Part shown: one piece after another, positions 34,999 through 43,858 of the stretch
How positions within the stretch are numbered: the first letter of the stretch is position 1
Layout: each line of letters starts with the position of its first letter
NCBI RefSeq assembly: GCF_000513195.1
Contig: NZ_CBVI010000097.1
Coordinates: 53,624 to 117,623, forward strand
Reading direction: 5' to 3'
DNA length: 64,000 nt
DNA from: Bacteroides timonensis
GTDB lineage: Bacteria > Bacteroidota > Bacteroidia > Bacteroidales > Bacteroidaceae
Notes under the pieces: model-generated
Databases searched by the model: none
Told to the model about the DNA's origin: nothing
What the model saw: only the letters and a program-made list of their open reading frames with translations
Made by a program: the position numbers and the translations under genes

Positions 34999-35910
34999 TT
35001 ACTTTTGAAGCAAGTATTCCCCTATTGAATGATACCGGTCTTTGATTGTGGCATTTTCATTGAATCCATTCAGACAATGGAGCAAGGCTTTCTCCAAAGT
35101 GGTGTATCTGCGGTTAAAACATTGCGGATTGTCCAGGCAATAGGCATTCAAGGCATATCTGTATGGGGCATATTCAGGATTATCCTCTTTTGTGATTTTC
35201 ACATGCCAAGGAAAGTGTATCCGCAGAGTGAATGACCGTGTTTCCCCTTTTGTAATCCGTTCCTCTTCCTCCAGCATTTTTTTCACGAGGGACCTGTCCA
35301 GCAACGGATATCCATATTCCCTGTAATGTTTGATATGGCAGCAATACTCCGTTGCGTATTGCTTCAATTCTTCCGGTCTTATACCATAGTGCTCCCCATA
35401 GAAAAGCAGCACTTCCCGGCCTGTTACGATAACGGGCTTTCCGTCCGCTTCATGTTTAAATACCTGCCGTTCCATCTTTTCCCTGTCTGTCAGCAAGGCA
35501 AAACCGAAACATTCCGTAAGGGTGAAACTTTCCCTGCCGGGAACGGACAGCCCAATAAGCCTTTCCAATGTGTGGCAGTAAAAGAAAATACCGTCATCGG
35601 CCATACCGGTGTCCGGTGAAAGCATAATTCTTACATCCTTGACCTGACCGCTGTCCCTTTGGACAATCCGGCAATTCGCGTAATGTGGCTCACAAGCATT
35701 CTCTTTCTTGAACCTGTGGTATTTCTCCAAAATTTCGTTCCGGATTTCCTCCTTGTCGGTCAGGGCAACTCCCAATCCGCAGTTTTCGCACCACCCGTAA
35801 TAAAAAGCTTCGTCCGTGAAGTGGTCGAACCCTTTTGTGTTGGGGTTTACCATTGCCTCACACCTGACATTGGCCGATCCGCATCTGCTGCACACTATAT
35901 TATTTCCCAT
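34999..35910 (-). CDS. hypothetical protein with N-terminal zinc ribbon
   Basis: A 303-residue protein. Two Cys pairs near the N-terminus (CSRCGSANVRC and GWCENCGLG) look like a zinc ribbon. The middle has a RIMLSPDTGMADDGIFFYCH stretch and the end is a helical, aromatic-rich domain (YALNAYCLDNPQCFNRRY). No family is recognised. It is the last gene of the long leftward accessory cluster and has resident ICE composition. Confidence 0.5.
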   Translation of the reverse strand: MGNNIVCSRCGSANVRCEAMVNPNTKGFDHFTDEAFYYGWCENCGLGVALTDKEEIRNEILEKYHRFKKENACEPHYANCRIVQRDSGQVKDVRIMLSPDTGMADDGIFFYCHTLERLIGLSVPGRESFTLTECFGFALLTDREKMERQVFKHEADGKPVIVTGREVLLFYGEHYGIRPEELKQYATEYCCHIKHYREYGYPLLDRSLVKKMLEEEERITKGETRSFTLRIHFPWHVKITKEDNPEYAPYRYALNAYCLDNPQCFNRRYTTLEKALLHCLNGFNENATIKDRYHSIGEYLLQK

Positions 35911-35972
35911 TGTTCTTCTGCTTTACGGGCGACTCACGGCCGCCCTTGTCATACAATTCGGTTGTTATTCTC

Positions 35973-37127
35973 TCAATTTATCTTTACCCGGTTCATCAGC
36001 TGTCCCGAAATTTCATGCAGTTCCCGGCAGCGTTCCGGCTGCTGTTCCCTTGCAAAGGCGGTGATTCCCTGTGTCAGTTTCCATAGCGTGGCCCCGCCTG
36101 TAACTCCGTCGTCAGGATTGTTGTTCATCAGCAGTTTCTCGACCTCACGTCCCTCGTTTTTCAACAAGGCTCCTTTCTGCACCAGATTCTTCAGTTCCTT
36201 GTCGAAATCCACGTCTATCTCCGATGCTCCTTGAATTTCGATGGCCTTCTGCATGATGGTGTCTTTGCTGTACAGTCCTTTGGTCAGGTCGGAAACAGCC
36301 GATACGGTGGTCTGCGTGTCCAGTTCGTAGGTCTTTTGGGAGAGGGACAGGGATTCCGGCAGTCGGCCTCCAAGGTGTATCTGCCGCATGACGGACTCCC
36401 TGACCATCCCGTTCAGGCACGCCCCGTTGAGCAGGAACGACCGCATATCGACCGATCCGTTGCCATAGTCGGATGTGGAGAAGCGTGCTCCTGCGAAGAT
36501 GATGACCGTTCCGTTCTTACGGGTGGGTATCTCTATCGGAGTGGGCAGGATTGTCTCACACCATACTTTCGTGTCGTTCATATAGGCATCGGACACGACC
36601 GCTCCCTGTCCTCCCGCCTCACGGATGAAAGCGGTCAGGATATCCACCGAGTTCAGCCGACGGTAGGAGTCCGACAATACGCCCCGGACTTCCATTCCTA
36701 CCGCCCGTATCAGTACCCGTGTACGCTCGGTCCATCCCGAATGCTCGTTCAGGATGGTGGCGCACAACTGTTTCTGCCAAACATCCCCGGCAGAAAGCTC
36801 GCGCAGGTATTTGGCGGGAATGCCCATCTTCTCCGAAATCTGGCTTATGGCGTTGCCGTGCAGGTTGAAGTTCCCTTCGGGCATTGCCATCTGTACCCTT
36901 CCTTCCGCTTTGAAAGAGATAACGGGGCGTTCCTTGCTACGTTGGCTTACCCCGATGGGAGCGATGAAATCCTGCGCGATCCGTCCCTCACTGAGCAGAC
37001 GGTTGATGGTGTCCATGACACCACCTTGCCTGCCTTCTATCATCCGCTGTACCTTGTTAATGACTACCTGGTTGAGGCCCTGCTGTTTCTGTACCGATAC
37101 AGCTGCCGGCATTACTGTTGTTTCCAT
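35973..37127 (-). CDS. DUF932 phage/plasmid-like protein
   Basis: A 384-residue protein with the DUF932 layout: GVSQRSKERPVISFKAEGRV, AISQISEKMGIPAKYLRELS, VLSDSYRRLNSVDIL and GARFSTSDYGNGSVDMRSF. Members are found on plasmids, phages and ICEs; the biochemical role is not settled. It is expressed leftward with the neighbouring accessory genes (26-nt gap from the upstream peptidase-like gene). Confidence 0.75.
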   Translation of the reverse strand: METTVMPAAVSVQKQQGLNQVVINKVQRMIEGRQGGVMDTINRLLSEGRIAQDFIAPIGVSQRSKERPVISFKAEGRVQMAMPEGNFNLHGNAISQISEKMGIPAKYLRELSAGDVWQKQLCATILNEHSGWTERTRVLIRAVGMEVRGVLSDSYRRLNSVDILTAFIREAGGQGAVVSDAYMNDTKVWCETILPTPIEIPTRKNGTVIIFAGARFSTSDYGNGSVDMRSFLLNGACLNGMVRESVMRQIHLGGRLPESLSLSQKTYELDTQTTVSAVSDLTKGLYSKDTIMQKAIEIQGASEIDVDFDKELKNLVQKGALLKNEGREVEKLLMNNNPDDGVTGGATLWKLTQGITAFAREQQPERCRELHEISGQLMNRVKIN

Positions 37128-37153
37128 AATACTATGTTTTTAATGTTGATGAA

Positions 37154-38035
37154 TCAGAATTTATTCTTAGAGCTTGTCTTGGTTGTTTTAGTATGTCCCA
37201 TGTATTTTTCTTCTGACAAACGGATATAATCCTCTTCGCTATATCCGGTCAGCCCGAACAGTTCATAATATCCGGGGAAAGTTTTTTTTCCCGCTTCCGG
37301 TATATGCATGCTGGTTCCCTTGTGGCAGCAGATGATATGCCGGACAAAGCGGTAACACTTGCAAAGATCAGCCACGACGGTATATTCGTTGTCCGTATGA
37401 GGTTCGTAATATCCACAGGAAAGATTGATACAGGATACTTCCAGACCGTTTCTTTTCAAAGCCGCCACATCTGTATTCAGTCCCTGTGCCGGCTTGTAGC
37501 CGTACTTCCGGACATCTATAGCTGAAATGAACTCGTTGGAGCAGAGCTTCATCCCATTGATTTGTGTTACCATATCCCCGTTCCCTTTCCGGTCACACTG
37601 AATCACGAAACGGCAATCGGAAAAGAAGGACATATCGGCATGGCTGCTGCCTATGCATCCCACCTCCTCCTGTACGAAGAAGGCACATTTCACCGTCTTG
37701 CAATCCTCCAGGCATTTCAGGCAGATCCAGATGCCGTTCTTGTCATCCGCACCGATTCCGGTCATCCGTTTACGCTTGTGATCATAGCCGACAATCATCG
37801 AGTCCGCCACAAGATGGGCTGCATAAGAGCCTGTCTTGCGCCAGTGTACCTCATCCATGTGCGCCACGACACAGGGGTAGCTTTCCCGGTTGCCTTTGAC
37901 CGCATAGATGTTTCCGTACCTGTCTTGCCGGAAAGGAATCTCCATCTTTTTGAGTTCCTCTATGATGAATTTAGCCATCTTCCCCTCTCTGCCAGAGGGG
38001 GAAGAAATGCCGTAAAGAGCCATTAGTTTTTCCAT
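37154..38035 (-). CDS. M42/M20-like metallopeptidase
   Basis: A 293-residue protein with the zinc-aminopeptidase motif series: AHMDEVH (about residue 58), GADDKNGIW (about residue 96), QEEVGCIGS, CDRKGNGD and a late EPHTDNEY. The order of His, Asp, Glu-Glu, Asp and His ligands is that of the M42/M20 co-catalytic metallopeptidases. The protein is shorter than typical M42 enzymes (about 350 residues). It is unusual as ICE cargo; a role in processing peptides or small molecules is possible. Confidence 0.72.
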   Translation of the reverse strand: MEKLMALYGISSPSGREGKMAKFIIEELKKMEIPFRQDRYGNIYAVKGNRESYPCVVAHMDEVHWRKTGSYAAHLVADSMIVGYDHKRKRMTGIGADDKNGIWICLKCLEDCKTVKCAFFVQEEVGCIGSSHADMSFFSDCRFVIQCDRKGNGDMVTQINGMKLCSNEFISAIDVRKYGYKPAQGLNTDVAALKRNGLEVSCINLSCGYYEPHTDNEYTVVADLCKCYRFVRHIICCHKGTSMHIPEAGKKTFPGYYELFGLTGYSEEDYIRLSEEKYMGHTKTTKTSSKNKF

Positions 38036-38047
38036 GATAATGATATT

Positions 38048-39283
38048 TTAGGAAATGAACAATTTTTCGATTTGCAGGTATCGTCTGAATTCCGGTACGG
38101 GACGCCCTTTACGAAAGAGAAAAGACGGATATTTCTTTCCTTTATATTCCACTGATAATCCTTTCAGGACTTTCCCAAATACGGTAGATACATAGTACAT
38201 ATCCTGACAGTTCTTGCAGAATGCCGCATCCGGGAAGATATGTATCTTCCCGCATTTGGGACATACATATTTTTTCCTGTTTGCACACCCTTCCGTGCTC
38301 CGGCAGGTGGCTATGCTCGTGTCGCCCTCCGTATTTCTCAGTTCCAGGTTACCGTCCGTCAGATGGAGGCTGTAGAACGTGTCGAGGTAAGGCACCCCTT
38401 TCTTGTGCCACCTGCAGGCGGGCACTTTCACCGTCAAAGAAACCTGTATATTATCTCCGGCCGCCCATTCCTGCCCCTCAATGGGATTCAGTACGGTGAA
38501 ATCCGTTGTATGTGTATAATCGTTGTATCTGCGTCGCAACAGGATACCTGCCTCCTGCGCCTGCTTGCGGATCAGTTCGATGACGAATGCGTGTGAGGAA
38601 TAGATACGATCCAGCAGGGAGGCGGCAATCGGTGTGTTTATTGATTTCCACAATGTTATCTCGTTCCATACAATGGCCCGTCCGACCACATTGCTGCTGT
38701 CATCCCTTGCCACGAGTATTTTGGCTCCTGCGAAATTGGCATAGAAATCCGCTGCATTACGGGCCTTGTCTTCATATCTCATACAGGAGTTGTGCAGGCT
38801 GGATTCGCTACCGTCAGATATGGGACTATAGTTGCTTTCCAGATAAGCCTCCATAAAATCGTTCATACTGTCATGCAGTCTGATTGTGACCTTGCTGTCC
38901 AGTGAGATGGCGCTGCAGAAATAGTTGATTTCATCGGGCTGGTACGGTCCTAGATTTTTGAACAGCTCGATAAACGTGGACGGTTCCAGATCTGTCCGGT
39001 TCTCCGGAAACCAGGGCGCCTGCGGATTGTTCCGGTCCGGGAAATTGGGATGGCCCAAGTCTTTGTTGCATGCCGTGAACACGATCCGGATTTTCTTGAA
39101 CGTGCCGGCTTCCGTCCGTTTGCGTTTGGTGGAGAAAAAATTGTAGGACCCCCGTATGACTTCTTCCACCGGTACGTTCTTTTTTACTTCCGAAAGGATA
39201 TCTTTGGCTATCACACTTCCGTTTTCCGCCGCATGGGTCAGGCGGGATTTCAATTCGTTGCTAACATTCAGTTTCATAATCAT
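38048..39283 (-). CDS. hypothetical protein with C-terminal zinc ribbons
   Basis: A 411-residue protein (start 39,283, with another ATG at 39,277). The N-terminal part is helical, the central part has a tripartite HNSCMRYED segment, and the C-terminus carries several Cys pairs (CRSTEGCANRKKYVCPKCGK and CKNCQDMYYVS). Proteins of this size with terminal zinc ribbons are common in Bacteroidetes mobile elements, but I do not know their function. It sits 12 nt from the methylase-like gene. Confidence 0.5.
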   Translation of the reverse strand: MIMKLNVSNELKSRLTHAAENGSVIAKDILSEVKKNVPVEEVIRGSYNFFSTKRKRTEAGTFKKIRIVFTACNKDLGHPNFPDRNNPQAPWFPENRTDLEPSTFIELFKNLGPYQPDEINYFCSAISLDSKVTIRLHDSMNDFMEAYLESNYSPISDGSESSLHNSCMRYEDKARNAADFYANFAGAKILVARDDSSNVVGRAIVWNEITLWKSINTPIAASLLDRIYSSHAFVIELIRKQAQEAGILLRRRYNDYTHTTDFTVLNPIEGQEWAAGDNIQVSLTVKVPACRWHKKGVPYLDTFYSLHLTDGNLELRNTEGDTSIATCRSTEGCANRKKYVCPKCGKIHIFPDAAFCKNCQDMYYVSTVFGKVLKGLSVEYKGKKYPSFLFRKGRPVPEFRRYLQIEKLFIS

Positions 39284-39295
39284 TCGGTTTATTGT

Positions 39296-40054
39296 TTATA
39301 AATTCTGTTGTTTATATGGCAATTGTTTCTTGCCAGGCTGCATTTGGCGCAATTTCTCTTTCCGCTTTCTGAGCAGGTCAACGGACATGTTCCTGCTTGT
39401 CCGATATTCCTCCTCACTCATCCGGCGAATGGAGGGAATGCCCGTCCGGGTCAGTGTATGGTTTACCATCCAGCCGTCCATGAAGTTTTCGGGGCAGAGG
39501 CTGTCATGGTGGATGACCTCACCTATGCAGCCATGTACGAGCATGTTGCAAACGGTCATCAGGCAACAGGTACGGCTGACATCCTCTGCAACCAGATAAT
39601 TACCCAGGTGGCGTACATGATATGCCAGCAGCAGCCTTCCGCTTCCGCATGTCGGGTCACAGATACGTTTCCCTGTCGCTGTCTCCCCCGAATCGGTACA
39701 TAAGACCATCAGGTCGCAGATATCCGGCGGAGTGAAGAACTGTCCGTTCACCTGCCGACCGCTTTTGGAGGATATTGCCATGAAGAGGTCACCGAACGCA
39801 TCAAACCATCCGCCGGATTGCAATTCCCGCTGCATGAGCCGTATCCATCCGGTAAGCATTTCCATAAAATGCCTGTTCTGCTGCCGTTTGTATTTCCAGT
39901 CCATAAGGGGCGGTGCGCCGGGAGAGAACCCGTGAATGACATAACGCAGGAAATCGTTGAAAACGGATATCGGATCGTAGCCGTTCGAATAGGCGAAATC
40001 ACAGACCATTTTCTCAAGCGGACGTATCGTCTGCGGTGTGTTGTATGGTACCAT
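39296..40054 (-). CDS. N6-DNA methylase-like protein, motif IV degenerate
   Basis: A 252-residue SAM-dependent methyltransferase fold with motif I at DPTCGSGRLLLAYH (about residue 118). The usual N6-adenine motif IV (N/D-PP-Y/F) should follow HDSLCPENFMDGW, but the sequence reads VNHTL. The protein ends about 70 residues later, shorter than typical DNA methylases. It may be a regulatory or inactive relative. No restriction enzyme gene is adjacent. Confidence 0.7.
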   Translation of the reverse strand: MVPYNTPQTIRPLEKMVCDFAYSNGYDPISVFNDFLRYVIHGFSPGAPPLMDWKYKRQQNRHFMEMLTGWIRLMQRELQSGGWFDAFGDLFMAISSKSGRQVNGQFFTPPDICDLMVLCTDSGETATGKRICDPTCGSGRLLLAYHVRHLGNYLVAEDVSRTCCLMTVCNMLVHGCIGEVIHHDSLCPENFMDGWMVNHTLTRTGIPSIRRMSEEEYRTSRNMSVDLLRKRKEKLRQMQPGKKQLPYKQQNL

Positions 40055-40055
40055 A

Positions 40056-40862
40056 TTACTCTGATTTTTTATAGATTGTTACTATATGTCTTTTATGGTC
40101 AGTCTGTATCCTGACGGGAGAAATGCCAAGGAAAGAGAGATGGGTGTCCGCTTTCAGCATGTTCCATTCCCATGCAGGAAGTTCCTTCCATTCCATACGG
40201 TATGCCCAGAGTATGAACAGACCGGGACGGAATCCGTTGAAAAGCTTTCCGTGCAGAATCCCGGCCAGCCGTTCCAGTTCTTCCCGCGAGTAAAGGGTGA
40301 ATGCCTCATTCCGATAGACAAAGGCATCAGCCGGTTCAATATCCGGCTGACACTCGATGAGGTATCTCGTCCATTCTTTTGTGGTGTACTTTTCGTACAG
40401 AGGATCGGGTTCCGTGTATTTCCATGCCCTGACGAATGTGTGGAAGAGGACGGCACCGTTCCTGTGCCTTCCGGTATGCCCCCACATCCGGAACTGTTTG
40501 CTGCGTATGCCATCGGGAATCAGCAATTCCGGACCGGTTGTAACCCAAGGGCCTCCTTCGGTATTGTAACCGGTACACTTTTCATTTTCATGGCAAAAAG
40601 GTGTCTGTGGGAGAAGGCAGATATGAACTTCCCGGTCATCGCCCCTTTCAATGTGTGCCTGCGGATAATAGTCACCGCCACGGGTGATATAAGTGACAAC
40701 GTCTCCTGCAGTCGGTAAACCGACTCTTTCCCTGTCCTCCCGCATCCTTGAAATCAGCCGGTTCACCTTCTCCACATCACATTCCTTTATGGAGCAGGCA
40801 CACCCTTCATGCCTGTTGAGCAGAGTCAGACTTTCCAGGTCATAAAAATTACCGTACTTCAT
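40056..40862 (-). CDS. hypothetical ICE protein (DUF4121-like)
   Basis: A 268-residue protein starting at MKYGNFYDLESLTLLN. A longer frame exists, but the ATG at 40,862 fits the operon (14-nt overlap with the upstream gene). It contains GDVVTYITRGGDYYPQAHIE and VLFHTFVRAWKYTEPDPLY. The pattern recalls the DUF4121 family of Bacteroides conjugative elements; this name is from memory and uncertain. No catalytic motif is seen. Confidence 0.5.
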   Translation of the reverse strand: MKYGNFYDLESLTLLNRHEGCACSIKECDVEKVNRLISRMREDRERVGLPTAGDVVTYITRGGDYYPQAHIERGDDREVHICLLPQTPFCHENEKCTGYNTEGGPWVTTGPELLIPDGIRSKQFRMWGHTGRHRNGAVLFHTFVRAWKYTEPDPLYEKYTTKEWTRYLIECQPDIEPADAFVYRNEAFTLYSREELERLAGILHGKLFNGFRPGLFILWAYRMEWKELPAWEWNMLKADTHLSFLGISPVRIQTDHKRHIVTIYKKSE

Positions 40863-41127
40863 ATTGAGATCGTTTTTGTTGATACAATTTGACCTGACGG
40901 GTAACCATGTCGCAGAACTTCTGTCCGTTCTCCTTCTCGCTTCTGAAATAGGCAATCATGTCCCAGAGATTCCGATTGAAGTAGCCGGTCCATTTTTCGT
41001 AATAGTGACTTCCATAGACCTTTCCGAACGTTTCCTCGAAAAGTGCAGGAGTCAGCCCTTCATCCCCGTGGTGGTTGTATTGCCACAGGGAGACAAGCAG
41101 CAGCTGGTTATAATCCAGTGTTTCCAT
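40849..41127 (-). CDS. small hypothetical protein downstream of structured element 1
   Basis: A 92-residue acidic-to-neutral protein (METLDYNQLLLVSLWQYNHH) with aromatic-rich helices and no membrane segment. It is preceded by structured element copy 1, whose proximal hairpin ends 27 nt before this ATG, so expression may be controlled at the leader. It overlaps the next gene by 14 nt. Confidence 0.5.
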   Translation of the reverse strand: METLDYNQLLLVSLWQYNHHGDEGLTPALFEETFGKVYGSHYYEKWTGYFNRNLWDMIAYFRSEKENGQKFCDMVTRQVKLYQQKRSQYEVR

Positions 41128-41154
41128 ATCTGTTCTTTTTTAAGTAAAACATCG

Positions 41155-41330
41155 GCCTACATGGGTAGGCATTTTTATTTCTTGATGTCTTTCCAGTCTG
41201 TTTTCCGGGGATTGCGGCAAGGCTTGGCGAAAGAAAATACCGCAGCGAAGCGAGGATGATTTTCTTTCAGCCAACCCAGCCCCTGAAAGGGGCCGCCTTG
41301 CACAATCAGCCCGGAAAACGGCTATCTTTA
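41155..41330 (-). ncRNA. structured leader element, copy 1
   Basis: A branched structure. The outer stem pairs GTTTTCCGGG (41,200) with CCCGGAAAAC (41,310), GATTG with CAATC, and CAAGGC with GCCTTG. Arm 1 pairs TTGGC plus GAAAGAAAAT (41,224-41,238) with ATTTTCTTTC and GCCAA (41,259-41,274), with a CGCAGCGAAGCG apical part. Arm 2 is GCCCCTGAAAGGGGC (41,279-41,293). A separate hairpin, GCCTAC-ATGG-GTAGGC (41,155-41,170), lies next to the 41,127 start codon. Orientation as an RNA is inferred from the downstream gene. Confidence 0.65.
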
Positions 41331-41343
41331 CAGCAAGAAATGA

Positions 41344-41383
41344 AAAAGCAGACCTCGGATTCTCTGTTCTGAAGTCTGCTTTT
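41344..41383. terminator. bidirectional terminator
   Basis: A perfect 10-bp inverted repeat, AAAAGCAGAC and GTCTGCTTTT, between the small gene ending at 41,409 and structured element copy 1. It would end the upstream leftward transcript and insulate the element. Confidence 0.7.
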
Positions 41384-41408
41384 CGTCCATTGTCGAGTCT
41401 CATGTTTT

Positions 41409-41699
41409 TCAGGTATGTATCTGCCATCCGTGGAACGGCTGCAATGTTACGGCAAACGACCTGTCAGGTATTCCATGATAGAGCAGACCTCCCACGATAC
41501 CTGTCCTTCCGTCGGGATAGTGCTGTGTGAAGCCGAACGAGTACGGGGCATGGTCATAGTAGAGTGAGATTTCGCAGGGATAATCAGGATTCCCTTCCCA
41601 ACTCTTCAACCGTTCCAAGCACTTTTGAAGTGAGGTGTCACCAATGGATTCGGCATAGCGCTTTACGTTCTCGAAATGTTCTTCATTCAGGATTTTCAT
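41409..41699 (-). CDS. small hypothetical protein (DUF4120-like), downstream of structured element 2
   Basis: A 96-residue protein (MKILNEEHFENVKRYAESIG) with a C-terminal beta domain (CEISLYYDHAPYSFGFTQHY). The pattern recalls DUF4120 proteins of Bacteroides ICEs; the name is from memory. The long frame that extends to 42,311 crosses the structured element and a divergent gene and is not real. The proximal hairpin of element copy 2 lies 32 nt before this ATG. Confidence 0.6.
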   Translation of the reverse strand: MKILNEEHFENVKRYAESIGDTSLQKCLERLKSWEGNPDYPCEISLYYDHAPYSFGFTQHYPDGRTGIVGGLLYHGIPDRSFAVTLQPFHGWQIHT

Positions 41700-41731
41700 A
41701 ACTTTTGTATTTTTATCAGTTAAACACGTCG

Positions 41732-41899
41732 GGCTCCGGGAGCCGGTATTTTTATTTCTCGCCTGCCTGACAGTCCCGTGGCCGTACCCGCAAGGTTTGG
41801 CGAAAGAAAATACCGCAGCGAAGCGAGGATGATTTTCTTTCAGCCAACCCCGCAGGGGCCTGACCTTGTACGGGTACACAGGACACGGGACTACCTTTG
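41732..41899 (-). ncRNA. structured leader element, copy 2
   Basis: Same architecture as copy 1 with a different outer stem: GTCCCGTG (41,773) pairs with CACGGGAC (41,884), GTACCCG with CGGGTAC, and CAAGGT with ACCTTG. Arm 1 (41,797-41,847) is conserved. Arm 2 is CCCC-GCA-GGGG (41,848-41,858). The proximal hairpin is GGCTCC-G-GGAGCC (41,732-41,744). A TACCTTTG box (41,892-41,899) lies at the distal edge on the + strand. Confidence 0.65.
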
Positions 41900-42029
41900 C
41901 AGGGTGGGAAATAAAATATACGGTTGTTTTCTGTTGTGGGATTTTGTGTGGATTCCTTAGATAATCTTCCTGATTTGTTCGCCATTGCCGGACAAATGCT
42001 GTATTTTTGCAATTTCTAATTTCAGGATT

Positions 42030-42374
42030 ATGGAAAACTATGTAAAGAAAGCGGCGGATGCTTTCCTTGTGGAGCGTCCGTACGGTATGCGTGTGGATTA
42101 CAGGAAGAAAGGATTCGTGCTGTTTAACCGTAACCTCAATGTGTTGGGAAATGCGGAACAGACCCGTCTGGAAGAACTGCCTCTGGAGCGGTTCAATGTG
42201 GAGGAGATTCCGTTGGAGGGTGAAGTCGTGGAGGAACACGCGGGATTTACCGATGTATTCTTCTATACCGATCTGACCAATCCCTATGCCGGATATGTAC
42301 TGAATTTGCAAAAGCTTAAAGCCTATAACCGGTTGATGTTTCCGCTGGCAATGGCGCTGAACCGTGAATTGTGA
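42030..42374 (+). CDS. hypothetical protein on the + strand
   Basis: A 114-residue protein starting MENYVKKAADAFLVERPYGM. It is the only + strand gene in the accessory cluster and is divergent from the 41,699 gene. A TATTTTTG -7 box lies about 25-30 bp upstream, so it has its own promoter. The sequence has alternating beta strands (RKKGFVLFNRNLNVLG) and an acidic middle. No family is recognised. Confidence 0.55.
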   Translation: MENYVKKAADAFLVERPYGMRVDYRKKGFVLFNRNLNVLGNAEQTRLEELPLERFNVEEIPLEGEVVEEHAGFTDVFFYTDLTNPYAGYVLNLQKLKAYNRLMFPLAMALNREL

Positions 42375-42434
42375 GGCTGGAAGCCGGTAGCGGTAACAGC
42401 TGCATGGAGCAGACCGTTACCGCCCCGGATTTAA

Positions 42435-43145
42435 TTATTTGCCCTCTTTTTCTGTTATGAATGCCAGATAGACGGACACGGCCTTATGGCATCCGGTAAA
42501 GTCCGGAGTCCGGCAGCCCTTGATTTTCCGGAAACTGACGGTTCCGTTCCTGTCAATGCCCCTCACATGCCTGTTGAATGTCCCTTTGGTTCTGATATGG
42601 ATGTCAAAACCGTCCCTTCCGGTGATTTCAAGGAACATTTCTCCCGTGATCCGTTCCCCGTCCAGGAATTTCTGTTTCTGTTCATTGAGCAGCCGCTGAT
42701 GTTGCTCTTCCTGCACTCTGCGCTCTTCCGCCTCTTTCTCCTTCTGCTCCCTGCGTTTCTGCTCCTGTATTCTTTTATATTCCTCACGGGCTTGCACCAG
42801 GGGGGTGGTGTCAAGTCCGAGAGCTTCGAACACGCGGACGGAGATCAAATTGACGAAGGCTCCTCTTTCCGCACTTTGAAGCGTATCCGCAATCCAGTTT
42901 CTGCAATAGGTGGCGGCTTCCTCTCTGCAACCTTCTCCCTTGAGGAACCGGCGTGAATACTGCCCGCTGGAGAAATAAACGTTTTCAATCCGGCAGACCA
43001 CATGGAAACAGTCATCGTCTTCATTCCCGTATTCGTTCTTTCTCGACAGGGAGAGATATACATTCTCCGCGTACGGCTCCAGTTCCATATAAGGAGCCAC
43101 GACGGTATTCCCATCAGACTTGTACTTGAATACTTTTGCTTTCAT
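42435..43145 (-). CDS. hypothetical protein with central coiled coil
   Basis: About 236 residues from the ATG at 43,145, which directly follows the upstream stop (TAG-T-ATG); the frame is open to 43,181. The central part (about residues 115-165) is a Glu/Lys/Arg/Gln-rich coiled coil. The C-terminus (GFDIHIRTKGTFNRHVRG then IKGCRTPDFTGCHKAV) may be a small domain. Function unknown. Confidence 0.5.
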   Translation of the reverse strand: MKAKVFKYKSDGNTVVAPYMELEPYAENVYLSLSRKNEYGNEDDDCFHVVCRIENVYFSSGQYSRRFLKGEGCREEAATYCRNWIADTLQSAERGAFVNLISVRVFEALGLDTTPLVQAREEYKRIQEQKRREQKEKEAEERRVQEEQHQRLLNEQKQKFLDGERITGEMFLEITGRDGFDIHIRTKGTFNRHVRGIDRNGTVSFRKIKGCRTPDFTGCHKAVSVYLAFITEKEGK

Positions 43146-43146
43146 A

Positions 43147-43848
43147 CTATCGTTCAGTTTGTCGGTTGTTGCATATTTCATCTATAATCTCTTTCCCGCT
43201 TCTTTCACCCTTCAGGAAGGCAAGGAAGCGCCTCAAAAAGAGCCGGGCACAGTCAGTTCCCAGCTGGAAGCTTTCACCGTCTTTGGTAGCACATACCGCA
43301 AAACGCCCCAGTCCGAAACTGTCCTGTTGCGGTACGATGTGGTAAGACAAGTCCTCGCTTGCGTTGATGTGCAACCCACGACGGAAAACATAGAAAGTTT
43401 TCGGGGTTCTTCTGTCGGTATCGATTTCCATACGCTTGTAACCGTGATGTTCCAATAATCGGCCCAGTTCCCTGTTTGTCGGAATTGTATGTCCGATCCA
43501 GTCCGGCCAGCTTATATTTTCTATTGTGTGTCCGTAATTGTCATATAATATGTTGAACTGTTCCTGGTATTCATCGTAAAATTCCCCGTTCCCGTTGCAC
43601 ATTTCCTCCAACGCGATGCCGTTTTTACGGACAAGGGCAAGGTCGCCCAGTCCGCACGCGATTTCATTGAGCAGCGTGCGTTCCTCATCCCTGTCCTTTG
43701 CCGTTCCGTAAATTCTAAGCCGGGAATATCGGTGTAGCGCCGAACGGGACGGCATATCCAGTTTTTCCCATATTCCATCGTTTCCTATAGCCTGTCTGGT
43801 GTTTCCCGGAAGTCCGTACCACCACTTGTCCAAATTGTTTGTATCCAT
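43147..43848 (-). CDS. hypothetical protein
   Basis: A 233-residue soluble protein (MDTNNLDKWWYGLPGNTRQA). The C-terminal region contains SYHIVPQQDSFGLGRFAVCA and RLFLRRFLAFLKGE. No recognised family. It is 10 nt downstream of the J-domain gene and directly abuts the next gene, so the three are probably one transcript. Confidence 0.5.
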   Translation of the reverse strand: MDTNNLDKWWYGLPGNTRQAIGNDGIWEKLDMPSRSALHRYSRLRIYGTAKDRDEERTLLNEIACGLGDLALVRKNGIALEEMCNGNGEFYDEYQEQFNILYDNYGHTIENISWPDWIGHTIPTNRELGRLLEHHGYKRMEIDTDRRTPKTFYVFRRGLHINASEDLSYHIVPQQDSFGLGRFAVCATKDGESFQLGTDCARLFLRRFLAFLKGERSGKEIIDEICNNRQTER

Positions 43849-43858
43849 AATTTCTGAA

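Noticed and set aside
41140..41427. 95-codon frame on the - strand
   Set aside because: It lies wholly over structured element copy 1 and a terminator; a similar frame appears over copy 2, so it is a by-product of the repeat.
41700..42311. N-terminal extension of the 41,409 gene to 300 residues
   Set aside because: It crosses structured element copy 2 and overlaps a divergent gene; the ATG at 41,699 gives a compact protein.
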